From assembly GCA_963555925.1 (NCBI GenBank), contig CAUVXJ010000056.1, positions 1 through 64,000 of the forward strand: a stretch of 64,000 bases of DNA. The letters run 5' to 3'. Shown in pieces: positions 17,830-27,440 of this stretch (positions are counted from its first letter, which is position 1; each line of letters starts with the position of its first letter). Position numbers and translations under genes: made by a program. Below the pieces are notes generated by a model. That model ran no database searches. It was not told the origin of the DNA and saw nothing but the letters and a program-made list of their open reading frames with translations. The DNA is from Protofrankia sp963555925. Lineage in GTDB: Bacteria; Actinomycetota; Actinomycetes; Frankiales; Frankiaceae.

Positions 17830-17898
17830 ACGAGTGGAAGGTAGACGTACATCCTGTGTCCGATTTATGGCTTTCTGGGACGGCAACCTTCCACTCGT
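17830..17898. repeat. Palindromic repeat, copy 1 (CGAGTGGAAGGT family)
   Basis: Perfect 13-bp inverted arms ACGAGTGGAAGGT (17830-17842) and ACCTTCCACTCGT (17886-17898) enclose 43 bases that include GACGTACAT. A second member with the same arm start and inner motif lies at 44216-44284. It follows the cyclophilin gene and precedes the convergent helicase end, so it may terminate both transcripts. Confidence 0.75.
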
Positions 17899-17993
17899 CA
17901 CAGCATGGGAAGCAGGACGCGGGGACCGAGCCGGACGGGTGGCGGGCGACGGGCGGATCCCGGGATGCGGGCCGGATGACGCGCCGCGGGCCG

Positions 17994-19820
17994 CTACTTT
18001 TCCCAGCGGCGGACGGTGTCGATGCGCGTCCGCAGCTGCGCGGCGCTGGCCTGGCCCGTCGCCGGCCCGCCACAGGTACGCCGCAGTTCACCGTGGATGA
18101 TCCCGTGCGCCCGCCCGGTGCGGTGGTGATGGGCGGCGACGAGCCGGTTCAGCTCCCGGCGCAGCTCGGTGATCACCTCATGGGTGGGACGGTCATCCGC
18201 CGAAGCCTCCCCGGTGGCGTCGGCACGCGGGTCCGGCCGGACCTGCGAACCGGCCTGGATGGGGACCTCGGGTACCCCTGATACGGACTGCGAACGCCCG
18301 GCGCGCTCCTGTTTGCGGCGGGCGGCCTGCTGGGCCGCCTCCCGCTGCTTGAGCAGTACCGCGACCTGATCCGGTTCCAGCAGTCCGGGAAGGCCCAGAA
18401 AGTCCTCCTCCTCGGCGGAACCGGCCGCGGCCTGGGTGCCGAACTCGCCACCGTCGAAGATCACCCGATCGAGATGCGCGGACGAACCGAGCGCGGTGAA
18501 CGACCGGTCCACCAGGTCAGGGGTATCGCGGCGCCGATTGGCCTCGCGAAGTGACTCGTCGTCGAACGCATCCGGTTCGCGCAGCGGCTTGTCGAGCGCG
18601 TGGTCGCGCTGGACCTCCATCTCACCGGCCAACGCGAGCAGCGTCGGGACGCTGGGCAGGAAGACCGACGCCGTCTCGGGACGGCCCCGGCCCCGCACAA
18701 AGCGACCGACCGCCTGAGCGAAGAACAGCGGCGTGGCCACGGACGTGGCATAGACCCCGACAGCCAGGCGCGGCACGTCCACGCCTTCGCTGACCATCCG
18801 GACCGCAACCATCCAACGGTCCCTCGAACCCCGAAATGCCTCGATCTTCGAGCTGGCAGCGGGATCGTCGGAGAGCACGACCACCGGCTCGGTTCCACTC
18901 ACACGGCGCATGATCGCGGCGTAGGCGCGGGCGTTCGCGTGATCGGTGGCTATCACCAGCCCGCCCGCGTCCGCCATTCCGCCGACGCGTACCTGGCCCA
19001 GGCGAGTGTCCGCGGCAGCCAGCACCGCGGGGATCCAATCGCCACGCGGGTCGAGCGCCGTGCGCCATGCGGCGGCGGTCTGTTCGTTGTTCAGCGGCTC
19101 GCCGAGACGGGCTGAGAGCTCATGCCCGGCGCTGGTCCGCCAGGACATCTCCCCGGAGTAGGCCAGGAACAGCACGGGACGCACAACGGCGTCACGTAGC
19201 GCGTCGGCGTACCCGTAGGAGGAGTCCGCAACGCTGCGGGTCACGCCATCTGGGCCGGGGAGATAGGTCACGAAGGGAATGGGGTTGACATCTGACCGGA
19301 ACGGCGTTCCGGTCAGTGCCAGCCGCCTGGTTGCGGGTGTGAATGCCTCGCGGACCGCATCCCCCCAGGACCGAGCGTCACCGGCGTGGTGGATCTCGTC
19401 CAGGATCACCAGCGTGCGGCGCCGCTCGCAGCGCAGCCGGTGCAGCGCCGGATGGGCCGCCACCTGTGCGTAGGTCAGCACCACACCGGTGTAGTCCGAC
19501 GAGGTCGCCCCGGCGGTATTGCGGAAGGTCGGGTCGAGCGCGATGCCCATCGCGGCGGCAGCCTGCGCCCACTGGCGCTTCAGATGTTCGGTCGGGGCCA
19601 CCACGGTGATCGCGCGTACCACGCCGTCGCGTAGAAGGTCCGCGGCGACCCGCAGCGCGAAGGTCGTCTTGCCGGCCCCCGGCGTGGCGACCGCCAGGAA
19701 GTCGCGCGCGCCGGCACCCGTCCTGGCCTGGTATGCCGCGAGAGCGGCCCGCTGCCACGCTCGTAGCGGATGGCCACCAGGCGATACCGGTGGGGTGCTG
19801 GGTCGGGGGCCGGCGCTCAC
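17994..19820 (-). CDS. DEAD/DEAH-box superfamily II helicase
   Basis: A protein of 608 residues with ordered helicase motifs: ATPGAGKT (motif I, near 45-52), TEHLKRQW, DEIHHAGD (motif II), LTGTPFR (motif III), SEGVDVPRL, and QAVGRFVRGRGR (motif VI). The C-terminal 200 residues are acidic and Gln/Arg-rich, with a helical tail (ELRRELNRLVAAHHHRTG). The layout matches a common actinobacterial stand-alone helicase of the restriction-enzyme-R/UvrB-like group. Its substrate (DNA or RNA) is unknown. No methylase, nuclease or other defence gene lies beside it, so a defence role is not indicated. Confidence 0.88.
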   Translation of the reverse strand: MSAGPRPSTPPVSPGGHPLRAWQRAALAAYQARTGAGARDFLAVATPGAGKTTFALRVAADLLRDGVVRAITVVAPTEHLKRQWAQAAAAMGIALDPTFRNTAGATSSDYTGVVLTYAQVAAHPALHRLRCERRRTLVILDEIHHAGDARSWGDAVREAFTPATRRLALTGTPFRSDVNPIPFVTYLPGPDGVTRSVADSSYGYADALRDAVVRPVLFLAYSGEMSWRTSAGHELSARLGEPLNNEQTAAAWRTALDPRGDWIPAVLAAADTRLGQVRVGGMADAGGLVIATDHANARAYAAIMRRVSGTEPVVVLSDDPAASSKIEAFRGSRDRWMVAVRMVSEGVDVPRLAVGVYATSVATPLFFAQAVGRFVRGRGRPETASVFLPSVPTLLALAGEMEVQRDHALDKPLREPDAFDDESLREANRRRDTPDLVDRSFTALGSSAHLDRVIFDGGEFGTQAAAGSAEEEDFLGLPGLLEPDQVAVLLKQREAAQQAARRKQERAGRSQSVSGVPEVPIQAGSQVRPDPRADATGEASADDRPTHEVITELRRELNRLVAAHHHRTGRAHGIIHGELRRTCGGPATGQASAAQLRTRIDTVRRWEK

Positions 19821-20257
19821 AGAGTGAAACTCTAAGCGGTCACCGAGGGCGCCTGGTCACGGTCACCGCGCGCGGCCCGCATCACATGATCAATAATCGC
19901 GCCCACAGCCCCAGACAAACCGCTCCCGCTATCACCCGATGTACCGGCTTCCATACACAAATACCCACTTGTCAGGCCCGGTCACATCCGGCGAACCATG
20001 GACACGATGGACCGAACGCTTCTCGCCACTGCCCTTTGACATATTCAACGGCGCCCGGTGGTAGTCAGTGGTGACGCGTTGACGGCATCCAGTGAAATCA
20101 CGGGGAAAGGCGTCCGAACCAAACGGCGGCCGAACCAAACGGCGGCCGCACCGAAGCGTCCGGGCCGTTGTCCGGGCGAACAGGTGGGTCCAGGTCGGAT
20201 GTCCAGGACACCGGGATAAGCTACCTTTGTCGAGCACACCATCGGGGGAGACGGAAG
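19821..20257. other. Divergent intergenic region with a 16-bp tandem duplication
   Basis: The region separates the helicase (-) and the XRE-TPR regulator (+). CCGAACCAAACGGCGG occurs twice in tandem at 20114-20129 and 20130-20145, about 110 bases before the regulator start. This could be a regulator-binding duplication or slippage. I see no gene or RNA here. Confidence 0.5.
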
Positions 20258-21622
20258 ATGACAGCGCCAGCCAGGGCGGTTCCGCCCGCCGTATCGAATC
20301 CTTCGGAACGCATCCCCAACACCCGGTTGCGAACCTGTCGCGAGGAGAGAAGCTGGTCGCAGGAACGACTCGCGACCGAGCTACGACGCTTCGCCGTCAT
20401 CCACGAAGGACGCGAGGCAGGCGTCACCGGCAATATGGTCTGCAAGTGGGAGAAGGGCGACAAGAAGCCCAGCCTTCGTTACCAACGGCTCCTGCGCGCG
20501 CTATTCCACCGGAGTTCGGGGGAACTCGGCTTCATCGACGACGAAACGATGACACGGGTCCGCACCGATCCGGATGCGGGCCGCGATCCGGCACTGCCCC
20601 AAACGAGCGTGGAGCGACGCTCCTTCTTACGTATGGTCGCGGCAGCCGGGGGCGTCGCGGTCACCCCGGTCGCCTTCGACACCGAGCCCTGGGATCGGCT
20701 TTCCGCGGCCCTTCGGCAGCAGGCCGTCGTCACCCCGTCAATCGTCGATGACTTGTCCGCGCGCACGGCAGGTCTGTTCGGATTGGAAGAACGGGTCCCG
20801 GCCCGTGCCCTCATGGACAAGGTGACTGCGCATCTGGTGACGCTGAGCCGACTGCTGGAGACCTCACCACGGTCGGCGGTACGCCGTGACCTGGCCGCCA
20901 CTGCCGGCGAAGCCGCGGCGCTCGCCGGCTGGCTCGCCTTTGACATGCGCGACAACACCCGGGCACTCGCCTACTACCGGGTCGCGGTCGAGGCCGCTCG
21001 CGAGGCCGATGACAACGCTCTGTGGGCATGCGTACTCGGGTACGAAAGCTACCAGCCGGGTGTGACCGGCCGGCCGGACCACGCCTGCGCACTATTAACA
21101 GAGGCGCAGCGCCGCGCCGCGCTGGGCGGCAGCATGATGACCCGGGCATGGCTGGCCGCTCGGGAGGCCGAGGAACAGGCTGCACGGGGGGACAGCGGCG
21201 CGGCGCGGCGCGCGCTCGAGCGGGCCGACGACGCCTACGACCGGGCCGACTCGGCGCACGACCGGGTATGGACGCAGTTCTTCGACCGCCCCCGCCTCAA
21301 CGGGATGAAGGTCACGACCTTCACCCGCCTACGCCGCCCGGATGCCGCCTACGCGGCCGCGGCCGAGAGTCTGTCGCCCACCATCAGCCCGACCGCCACG
21401 AAAAAGCGCTCGCTGCTGCTCGCCACCCTCGCCGAGGTGCACATCCACCGCCGCGAGCCCGACCAGGCATGCCAGCTGGCCGCGGACGCGCTCGCGATCG
21501 TGGCGCAGACGGACTTCTCGATGGGACTCACCCGGGTCCGACAGGTTCGTGATCAACTTCGACCCTGGCGCGAGACACAGCCCGTGCGGGACCTCGACGA
21601 GCAACTACGGGTGCTGGCCTGA
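20258..21622 (+). CDS. XRE-family regulator with TPR-like C-terminus
   Basis: About 454 residues. An N-terminal helix-turn-helix (LRTCREERSWSQERLATELRR, with the second half VTGNMVCKWEKGDKKP) occupies roughly residues 22-80. A hydrophobic VAAAGGVAVTPVAF element follows (about 125-140), then a long alpha-helical region with TPR-like repeats (ALAYYRVAVEAAREADDNA). Proteins of this design are abundant in Frankia and Streptomyces, where TPR-type C-termini typically bind peptides or sense developmental signals. GGGGGAG precedes the ATG by seven bases. The 3' end overlaps the convergent cutA by 18 bases, an unusual tail-to-tail overlap that could give antisense effects. Confidence 0.85.
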   Translation: MTAPARAVPPAVSNPSERIPNTRLRTCREERSWSQERLATELRRFAVIHEGREAGVTGNMVCKWEKGDKKPSLRYQRLLRALFHRSSGELGFIDDETMTRVRTDPDAGRDPALPQTSVERRSFLRMVAAAGGVAVTPVAFDTEPWDRLSAALRQQAVVTPSIVDDLSARTAGLFGLEERVPARALMDKVTAHLVTLSRLLETSPRSAVRRDLAATAGEAAALAGWLAFDMRDNTRALAYYRVAVEAAREADDNALWACVLGYESYQPGVTGRPDHACALLTEAQRRAALGGSMMTRAWLAAREAEEQAARGDSGAARRALERADDAYDRADSAHDRVWTQFFDRPRLNGMKVTTFTRLRRPDAAYAAAAESLSPTISPTATKKRSLLLATLAEVHIHRREPDQACQLAADALAIVAQTDFSMGLTRVRQVRDQLRPWRETQPVRDLDEQLRVLA

Positions 21623-21946
21623 GCGCGTGGCCGGCGCCGTCTCAGCGGTGATCCAGTCCAGATAGTCGCCGAGCCCGTGAACGATCGGCGTCGCAATGAT
21701 CTCCGGCGTCTCGTACGGGTGCGCCTGGGCAATCTCCTGCGCCAACTCGGCAAATCGCTCAGTCGTCGTTTTCGCTAGACATAGCCATTCGTCCGCCTGC
21801 TCGATCTCACCCTGCCATCGGTAGGTGCTGCGAATCGGGCCGAGAACCTGAAAACAGGCGGCGAGTCGCCGCTCCACCAGCAGACGCCCGATCCGCTCCG
21901 CCGCTTCAGACGAATCGATGCTGGTCATGGCCTGCAGATGGCCCAC
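21605..21946 (-). CDS. cutA: CutA1-family divalent-ion tolerance protein
   Basis: About 113 residues, the usual CutA length. Conserved parts: LLVERRLAACFQVLGPI, the strand with STYRWQGEIEQADEWLCLAKT, and HPYETPEIIATPI. CutA1 is a ferredoxin-fold trimer linked to metal tolerance, although its precise cellular role is debated. The GTG start at 21946 follows a G-rich ribosome binding site. The gene overlaps the XRE regulator tail-to-tail by 18 bases. Confidence 0.9.
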   Translation of the reverse strand: MGHLQAMTSIDSSEAAERIGRLLVERRLAACFQVLGPIRSTYRWQGEIEQADEWLCLAKTTTERFAELAQEIAQAHPYETPEIIATPIVHGLGDYLDWITAETAPATRSGQHP

Positions 21947-22187
21947 GAACTCCCCCGATCAATCGGCGCATGAACAACATACTCTACATCGAACGGGGGG
22001 GTCCACCGACAAATTTACGGTGGCTTCCGTCAGCACTGGATTCTGGACATTCCATTCGACCGACGGGTGCTCACCGTGAGCCGGGCACGCCGAGTGCTGT
22101 TTGCGCCATTTCTCCACAGAACGACGGAAACGAAGGAACAAATGATCATGATATGTAACAAGCGGAAACCGGGTGCCACCTGGGGCG

Positions 22188-24683
22188 CTATCCACAGGGA
22201 TCGGCTCGGCGTCCACCGGTGCGGTAACAGTCATACACGCCACCCACCGTCCGTACCGCTGCCAGGACCGCGTCCAACTGCGCCGGCCCGGCGACCTCGA
22301 CGGTGAATCGGGCCCGGGCCACCCTGTCCTCGGCTGTGATGGTGGACGCGGACCGAACAGCGGCCGACGCGTCCGACAGCATTTCGGTGATGTCCGCGAG
22401 CAGGCCATACCGGTCAAATGCCTCGACCGTGATCTCAGCGGGGAAGGTTGTCGTTGTGGTGGGAATCCAGGAGGTCACCGCGACCCGGCGCCGATCCCCA
22501 CGGCCGTCCGCCGCGTTCGCACATTCCTGCCGGTGTACCGAGACCGCTGGGCTGTGCGTGGCGGTGAAGCCGACCACGTCGTCCCCTGGCAGGGGCAGAC
22601 AGCAGCGTGCAAGACGTACCGGGACGTCCGGCCGGCCGTCAACCGCGGCCAACCCTGCCCAGGTCTGCGAACGAGCGCGCTCCCGCGGCAACCGCGGCTG
22701 CGACACCGCAGGCCGATGCGCGCGGTCCCCGGCGGGATCGGGACGGTGCAACGGGCCGACACCGCCGTCCAGAACGGTCCCGCCGTCCAGAACGGTCGAG
22801 TCGGCCGGATCCGCGCCGCCCGGTGCCACCGCAGCCGCAGAAGCAGAAGCAACGGATCCCGCCGGTTGGGACCCGCTCAGGTAATCCGCCGCCGGCACCA
22901 CTGGACCCTCTGCCGACACCATGGTGCCCGCCACCGGCACCACTGGGCCCGCCGCCGGTATCACCGGACCCTCCGCTGGTCCGCCGGGTGCCGCTGTGGC
23001 GTCATGCCCGGTGGCGGGAGACGTGGTGTCGGCGTCCCGCCGCTGCCTCGTCGTCCTGCGACGGATCTTCACCCGAGCGCGGGAGGTCTTGACGAAATCC
23101 AACCAGTCCTCGGACGGACCGGCGCCCGGCAGGCCGGAGCGCAGGATCTCCACGACGTCACCGTTGCGCAAGCGGGTGTGCAGCGGAACCAGCCTGCCGT
23201 TGACACGGGCACCGATGGCCCGGTGACCGAGTTCGGTGTGGACGGCGTAGGCCAGATCCACCGGCGTCGACCTGGCGGGAAGCGCGATGATCCTGCCCTT
23301 GGGCGTGAAGATGAGAACCTCGTCCGAATCGAGATCCGCCGACAGCGACTCGATGAACTCACCCGGGTCCTTAGCTTCGCCCTCCCAGTCGAGGAGGCTG
23401 TGCAGCCATGCCAGGCCCTCCAGGCGGGCACCGTCCGCGGACGGCCCGACCGGCCGCGCGATGATCCCGGTTTCCGCGAGACGGTGCATGGCGTCGGTGC
23501 GGATCTGGATGTCGACGGGCTTGCCCGCCGAGTCCACCACCGTCGTGTGCAGGGACTGGTACATGTTGAACTTGGGGGTGGCCACGAAATCACGTAGCCG
23601 CCCGGGCGCCGGTCGCCACATGGCGTGCACTTCCCCGAGCGCTTCGTAACAGTCAGTGACAGAATCGACGAGGACCAGCACACGGGCGATGTCGTTGTAG
23701 TCACGCGCCTGGAAGCCACGCTCCTGCGCCCGCTTGTAGATCGAGAAGAGGTGGCTCGTCCTGACCGAGACCCGGGCGTTGATGCGAGCATCCTCAAGAC
23801 CGCCCTGCAGCGCGGCGACGATCGCGGCAACCTGGCCGGAGGCGCGCTCCGCGGCGCTGAAGTCGTCGACCATCGACTGTATCCGCCGGTGCTCGTCGGG
23901 ATACAGAACGGCGAACGAACGGTCCTCCAGTTCCCTCTTGATCACGCTCACGCCGAGTCGATGCGCCAGTGGCGCGAGGATCTCCAGCGTCACCCGGGCG
24001 ATGCGCGCCTGCTTGGGCTGCGATTTGAAACCGACGGTCCGCATGTTGTGAAGGCGATCGGCGATCTTGATGACAAGAACCCGATAGTCTTTGGCAAGGG
24101 CGACGATCAGTTTCCGCAGGGTCTCGGCCTCAGCCTCGGCCGCGTCGCCGAAACGCATCTTGTCGAGCTTGGTCACCCCATCGACGATATTGGCGACCTC
24201 AAGGCCGAAATCCGAGGCTGCGGCTTCCAGCGTGTAGGGGGTGTCCTCGACGGTGTCGTGTAGCAACGCCCCGACGATCGTAGTGGTATCCACCCCGAGT
24301 TCGGCGAGAATCTCGGTGACCGCGAGCGGGTGGGTGATGTACGGGTCGCCGCTGTGTCTCTCCTGACCGGCATGCTGCCGGTTCGCGACGTCGTATGCGT
24401 GGACGATGAGGCCGATGTCGGCCTTGGGATGATGCAGACAGTGCGCATCGGTGATCTCCCGCAACTCCGGCGGCACCGGAGGCGTGCTGCGGACCGCCGC
24501 CATCCAGCGGGCGAGATGGGCCAAGCGGCCAGTGGCCAGCCGGGCGGCGGCAAGCGTACGCGAGGTTTCCTCTCCCCCGCCGGCACCTTCAGCTTCCCCG
24601 GCCGGCCAGCCCCCGCCAGCCCGCTCCATCCGCGCGGGCAACGCCGCGCCCTGCATACCTGCACCTACGATCTCGGCGTCCAC
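22188..24683 (-). CDS. RelA/SpoT homologue 2: intact hydrolase, altered synthetase
   Basis: An RSH protein of 831 residues in the order HD hydrolase, synthetase, TGS, linker, ACT. The HD site is intact: THPLAV, LLHDTVEDT (near 142) and IADRLHNMRT (near 206). The synthetase domain has drifted. GRPKHYYSIY of active enzymes reads VRTSHLFSIY (ATP-site Lys to Ser), GIRVLVDS reads RVLVLVDS, the catalytic EIQIRT is VDIQIRT near 390 (Glu to Asp), and AAHWKYK is lost. A Pro/Ala/Val-rich linker (about 555-700) with repeats separates TGS from ACT. I infer mainly (p)ppGpp hydrolase activity, SpoT-like. It lies 155 bases downstream of its paralogue relA on the same strand. Confidence 0.9.
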   Translation of the reverse strand: MDAEIVGAGMQGAALPARMERAGGGWPAGEAEGAGGGEETSRTLAAARLATGRLAHLARWMAAVRSTPPVPPELREITDAHCLHHPKADIGLIVHAYDVANRQHAGQERHSGDPYITHPLAVTEILAELGVDTTTIVGALLHDTVEDTPYTLEAAASDFGLEVANIVDGVTKLDKMRFGDAAEAEAETLRKLIVALAKDYRVLVIKIADRLHNMRTVGFKSQPKQARIARVTLEILAPLAHRLGVSVIKRELEDRSFAVLYPDEHRRIQSMVDDFSAAERASGQVAAIVAALQGGLEDARINARVSVRTSHLFSIYKRAQERGFQARDYNDIARVLVLVDSVTDCYEALGEVHAMWRPAPGRLRDFVATPKFNMYQSLHTTVVDSAGKPVDIQIRTDAMHRLAETGIIARPVGPSADGARLEGLAWLHSLLDWEGEAKDPGEFIESLSADLDSDEVLIFTPKGRIIALPARSTPVDLAYAVHTELGHRAIGARVNGRLVPLHTRLRNGDVVEILRSGLPGAGPSEDWLDFVKTSRARVKIRRRTTRQRRDADTTSPATGHDATAAPGGPAEGPVIPAAGPVVPVAGTMVSAEGPVVPAADYLSGSQPAGSVASASAAAVAPGGADPADSTVLDGGTVLDGGVGPLHRPDPAGDRAHRPAVSQPRLPRERARSQTWAGLAAVDGRPDVPVRLARCCLPLPGDDVVGFTATHSPAVSVHRQECANAADGRGDRRRVAVTSWIPTTTTTFPAEITVEAFDRYGLLADITEMLSDASAAVRSASTITAEDRVARARFTVEVAGPAQLDAVLAAVRTVGGVYDCYRTGGRRADPCG

Positions 24684-24838
24684 AGCGCCCCCCCTTTAAC
24701 AGATCTCAGCGCGCAATTGGCCGGCGAGCCATACCGCGGCGGACGACGACCTTCTGCCGCGGCAACATCGATGTCGTACGCGGAACAAGCGGTTCCCGCC
24801 GGCGAGAACCGCTGCATAACCGGACGATTCCATCATGG

Positions 24839-27412
24839 TCAGCACCGCACACCCGAGGTGACCCGATAGCAGTCGTGCACGCCATCGATCGATCGCACCG
24901 CATCCCGGATGTGTCCCAGGTGCTTTGCGTCCCCCATCTCGAAGGTGAACCGGCTGATCGCGATCTGGTCCTTTGTCGTCGTCACCGACGCGGACAGGAT
25001 GTTGACGTGATGGTTGGTCAACACCCGCGTCACGTCGGACAGCAGCCGGGCACGGTCCAAACCCTCGACCTGGATGACGACAAGGAACACCGAACCCGAG
25101 GACGCGGCCCACTCGACCGCAACAGTCCGGTCGTGCGGCGCTGCACGCAGGATCGCCAGGTTCGGGCAGTCGTGACGATGCACGGACACACCCTTACCCC
25201 GAGTGACGAAACCTGTGATCGAATCCCCCGGCATCGGCATGCAACAGCGGGCGAGCTTCGCCCACACGTCCTCCGCGCCGCTGACGAGCACCCCCGGATC
25301 GCCCACCGACCGCCGCAGCGCCCGGGTCGGCAGGGCGGTCTCGGCGACGTCCTCGGCCGCGCCCTCGGGTCCACCGAGCGCGGCCACCAGCCGGGCCACC
25401 ACGTTCTGCGCGCTGACATGATTCTCGCCGATCGCGGCATACAGCGCGGAAACGTCCGGGTACCGCAGGTCCTTGGCCAGGCTGGGCAGCACGTCGCCGT
25501 TCATCAAGCGGGTGAGCGGGAGGCCGTGGCGACGCATCATCCGGGCGATGGCGTCCCGGCCTGCGACGACGGCATCCTCCCGTCGCTCCCGGGCGTGCCA
25601 CTGGCGGATCCTCGTGCGGGCCCGGGACGACCGGACGAAGGTCAGCCAGTCCTCGCTCGGCCCAGCCGCATGCGCCCGTGAGGTGAAGATCTCGACGGTG
25701 TCCCCGTTGTCGAGCGACGTGTCAAGAGCGGCAAGTCTGCTGTTGACCCTTGCGCCCACGCACTGGTTACCGACGTCGGTGTGGACGGCGTAGGCGAAGT
25801 CGACCGGGGTCGACCCTTCCGGCAATGCGATCACGTCACCCTTGGGGGTGAAGACGAAGACCTCATCGGTGAACAGGTCGAACCGCAGGCTGTCGAGGAA
25901 CTCACCGGGTTGCGCGGTCTCCCGCTGCCAGTCGAGGATCTGGCGCAGCCAGGCAGTCTGATCCTGGCCTGAGCCACCCCGACGGGACCGCCCGCCCGCC
26001 TTCGACCCACCGTCGGCAAGCCCGAACGCCCGTGCCTTCGCCGTGCCCGACGGCTGGGCCGCGACGCCGTCCTCCTTGTACTTCCAGTGCGCCGCGATCC
26101 CGTACTCAGCCCGGTTGTGCATCGCGTGGGTGCGGATCTGGAGCTCCACGGGCTTGCCGTCAGGCCCGATCACCGTCGTGTGCAGCGACTGGTACATGTT
26201 GAACTTGGGCATCGCGATGTAGTCCTTGAACCGACCCGGAATCGGCTTCCAGTTCGCGTGGAGCGTTCCCAGGGACGCGTAGCAGTCGCGGACGGAGTCA
26301 ACCAGCACCCGGATTCCGACCAGGTCGTAGATGTCGTCGAACGACCGGCCGCGCACCACCATCTTCTGGTAGATCGAATAATAGTGCTTGGGGCGACCGG
26401 TGACGACAGATTTGATCTTGGCTTCACCGAGATGGGCCAGCACCGCGGTGACCACACCGGTGATGTAGGTGTCCCGGCTCGGCGCACGCTCGGCCACCAA
26501 GCGGACGATCTCGTCGTAACGCTTGGGGTAGAGGGTCGCGAACGCGAGATCCTCCAGCTCCCACTTGAGCGAGTTCATCCCCAGCCGATGGGCGAGGGGG
26601 GCGTAGATCTCCAGAGTCTCGCGGGCCTTACGCTCCTGTTTGTGCTCGGGTAGGAACCGCAGGGTCCGCATGTTGTGCAGACGGGCGGCGAGTTTGATCA
26701 CCAACGCCCGCGGGTCACGGGCCATCGCGACCACCATGCGACGGATCGTCTCGGCCTGCGCACCCTCACCGACCTTCACCCGATGAAGCTTCATCACCGC
26801 GTCAAGAACATCCGCGACGTGGTCGCCGAACTCGTCCCGGATGCCCTCGAGGCTCATATGAGCGTCGCCGACCGTGCCGTGCAGGAGCGCGGCGCACAGT
26901 GTCGGGGTGTCCATACCGAGATCGGCGAGGATGCTCGCGACAGCTACGGGATGGGTCACATACGGATGCCCGGACAGCCGCACCTGGCCCGTGTGCACCC
27001 CTGCTGCGGTCTCGAACGCCCGGTACACGGGCCCGACGTCGGCACGGGGATGGTTGGCCAGCAGCCCTCGCAGTACCGGATCCAACAGCGACGGCGAGGG
27101 CGCGCGATGCGACGCCAGTTTGGAGAACCGGCCCCGGACTCGCCGGGGCAGCGGCGGCGACTCATGCCCCAGGCGCGGCACCACCTGCGAACCCTCACCG
27201 GGGTCGGGCTCCCCGTGGTCGCCCGGGAGGCCCGCCTGGTGAGCGGAACCGGGCGACGATCCACCGTCGATACGGACAGCCTCACCATCCGAGCACGTCC
27301 GGTCGGCTTCGCCGGCGCCGCGCGCGGCGGGCTCACCTGCCGGCGACGATTCATCAAAGATCGTCACGCCAGGCTCGGACACTCCGGTCACCACCGGCGC
27401 TGCCTCGGGCAC
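24839..27412 (-). CDS. relA: RelA/SpoT homologue 1: intact synthetase, degenerate hydrolase
   Basis: About 857 residues with HD, synthetase, TGS and ACT domains; it closely resembles actinobacterial Rel outside the HD site. Synthetase motifs are canonical: GRPKHYYSIYQK, FDDIYDLVGIR (near 364), GRFKDYIAMPK, YQSLHTTV, VELQIRT (near 424) and AAHWKYKE. The hydrolase site is not. LLHDTVED of active enzymes is LLHGTVGD near 177 (metal Asp to Gly, catalytic Glu to Gly), and ADRLHNMRT is AARLHNMRT near 241 (metal Asp to Ala). It should make but not degrade (p)ppGpp. GTG 27412 is chosen because GCAGGAG lies six bases upstream. Two 60-bp repeats lie in its leader. Confidence 0.93.
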   Translation of the reverse strand: MPEAAPVVTGVSEPGVTIFDESSPAGEPAARGAGEADRTCSDGEAVRIDGGSSPGSAHQAGLPGDHGEPDPGEGSQVVPRLGHESPPLPRRVRGRFSKLASHRAPSPSLLDPVLRGLLANHPRADVGPVYRAFETAAGVHTGQVRLSGHPYVTHPVAVASILADLGMDTPTLCAALLHGTVGDAHMSLEGIRDEFGDHVADVLDAVMKLHRVKVGEGAQAETIRRMVVAMARDPRALVIKLAARLHNMRTLRFLPEHKQERKARETLEIYAPLAHRLGMNSLKWELEDLAFATLYPKRYDEIVRLVAERAPSRDTYITGVVTAVLAHLGEAKIKSVVTGRPKHYYSIYQKMVVRGRSFDDIYDLVGIRVLVDSVRDCYASLGTLHANWKPIPGRFKDYIAMPKFNMYQSLHTTVIGPDGKPVELQIRTHAMHNRAEYGIAAHWKYKEDGVAAQPSGTAKARAFGLADGGSKAGGRSRRGGSGQDQTAWLRQILDWQRETAQPGEFLDSLRFDLFTDEVFVFTPKGDVIALPEGSTPVDFAYAVHTDVGNQCVGARVNSRLAALDTSLDNGDTVEIFTSRAHAAGPSEDWLTFVRSSRARTRIRQWHARERREDAVVAGRDAIARMMRRHGLPLTRLMNGDVLPSLAKDLRYPDVSALYAAIGENHVSAQNVVARLVAALGGPEGAAEDVAETALPTRALRRSVGDPGVLVSGAEDVWAKLARCCMPMPGDSITGFVTRGKGVSVHRHDCPNLAILRAAPHDRTVAVEWAASSGSVFLVVIQVEGLDRARLLSDVTRVLTNHHVNILSASVTTTKDQIAISRFTFEMGDAKHLGHIRDAVRSIDGVHDCYRVTSGVRC

Positions 27413-27440
27413 AAACCACTCCTGCTTCAACTAGCAATAC

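Noticed and set aside
17994..19820. The helicase as part of a defence system
   Set aside because: Neighbours are a cyclophilin, a regulator and cutA; no nuclease, methylase or reverse transcriptase is present.
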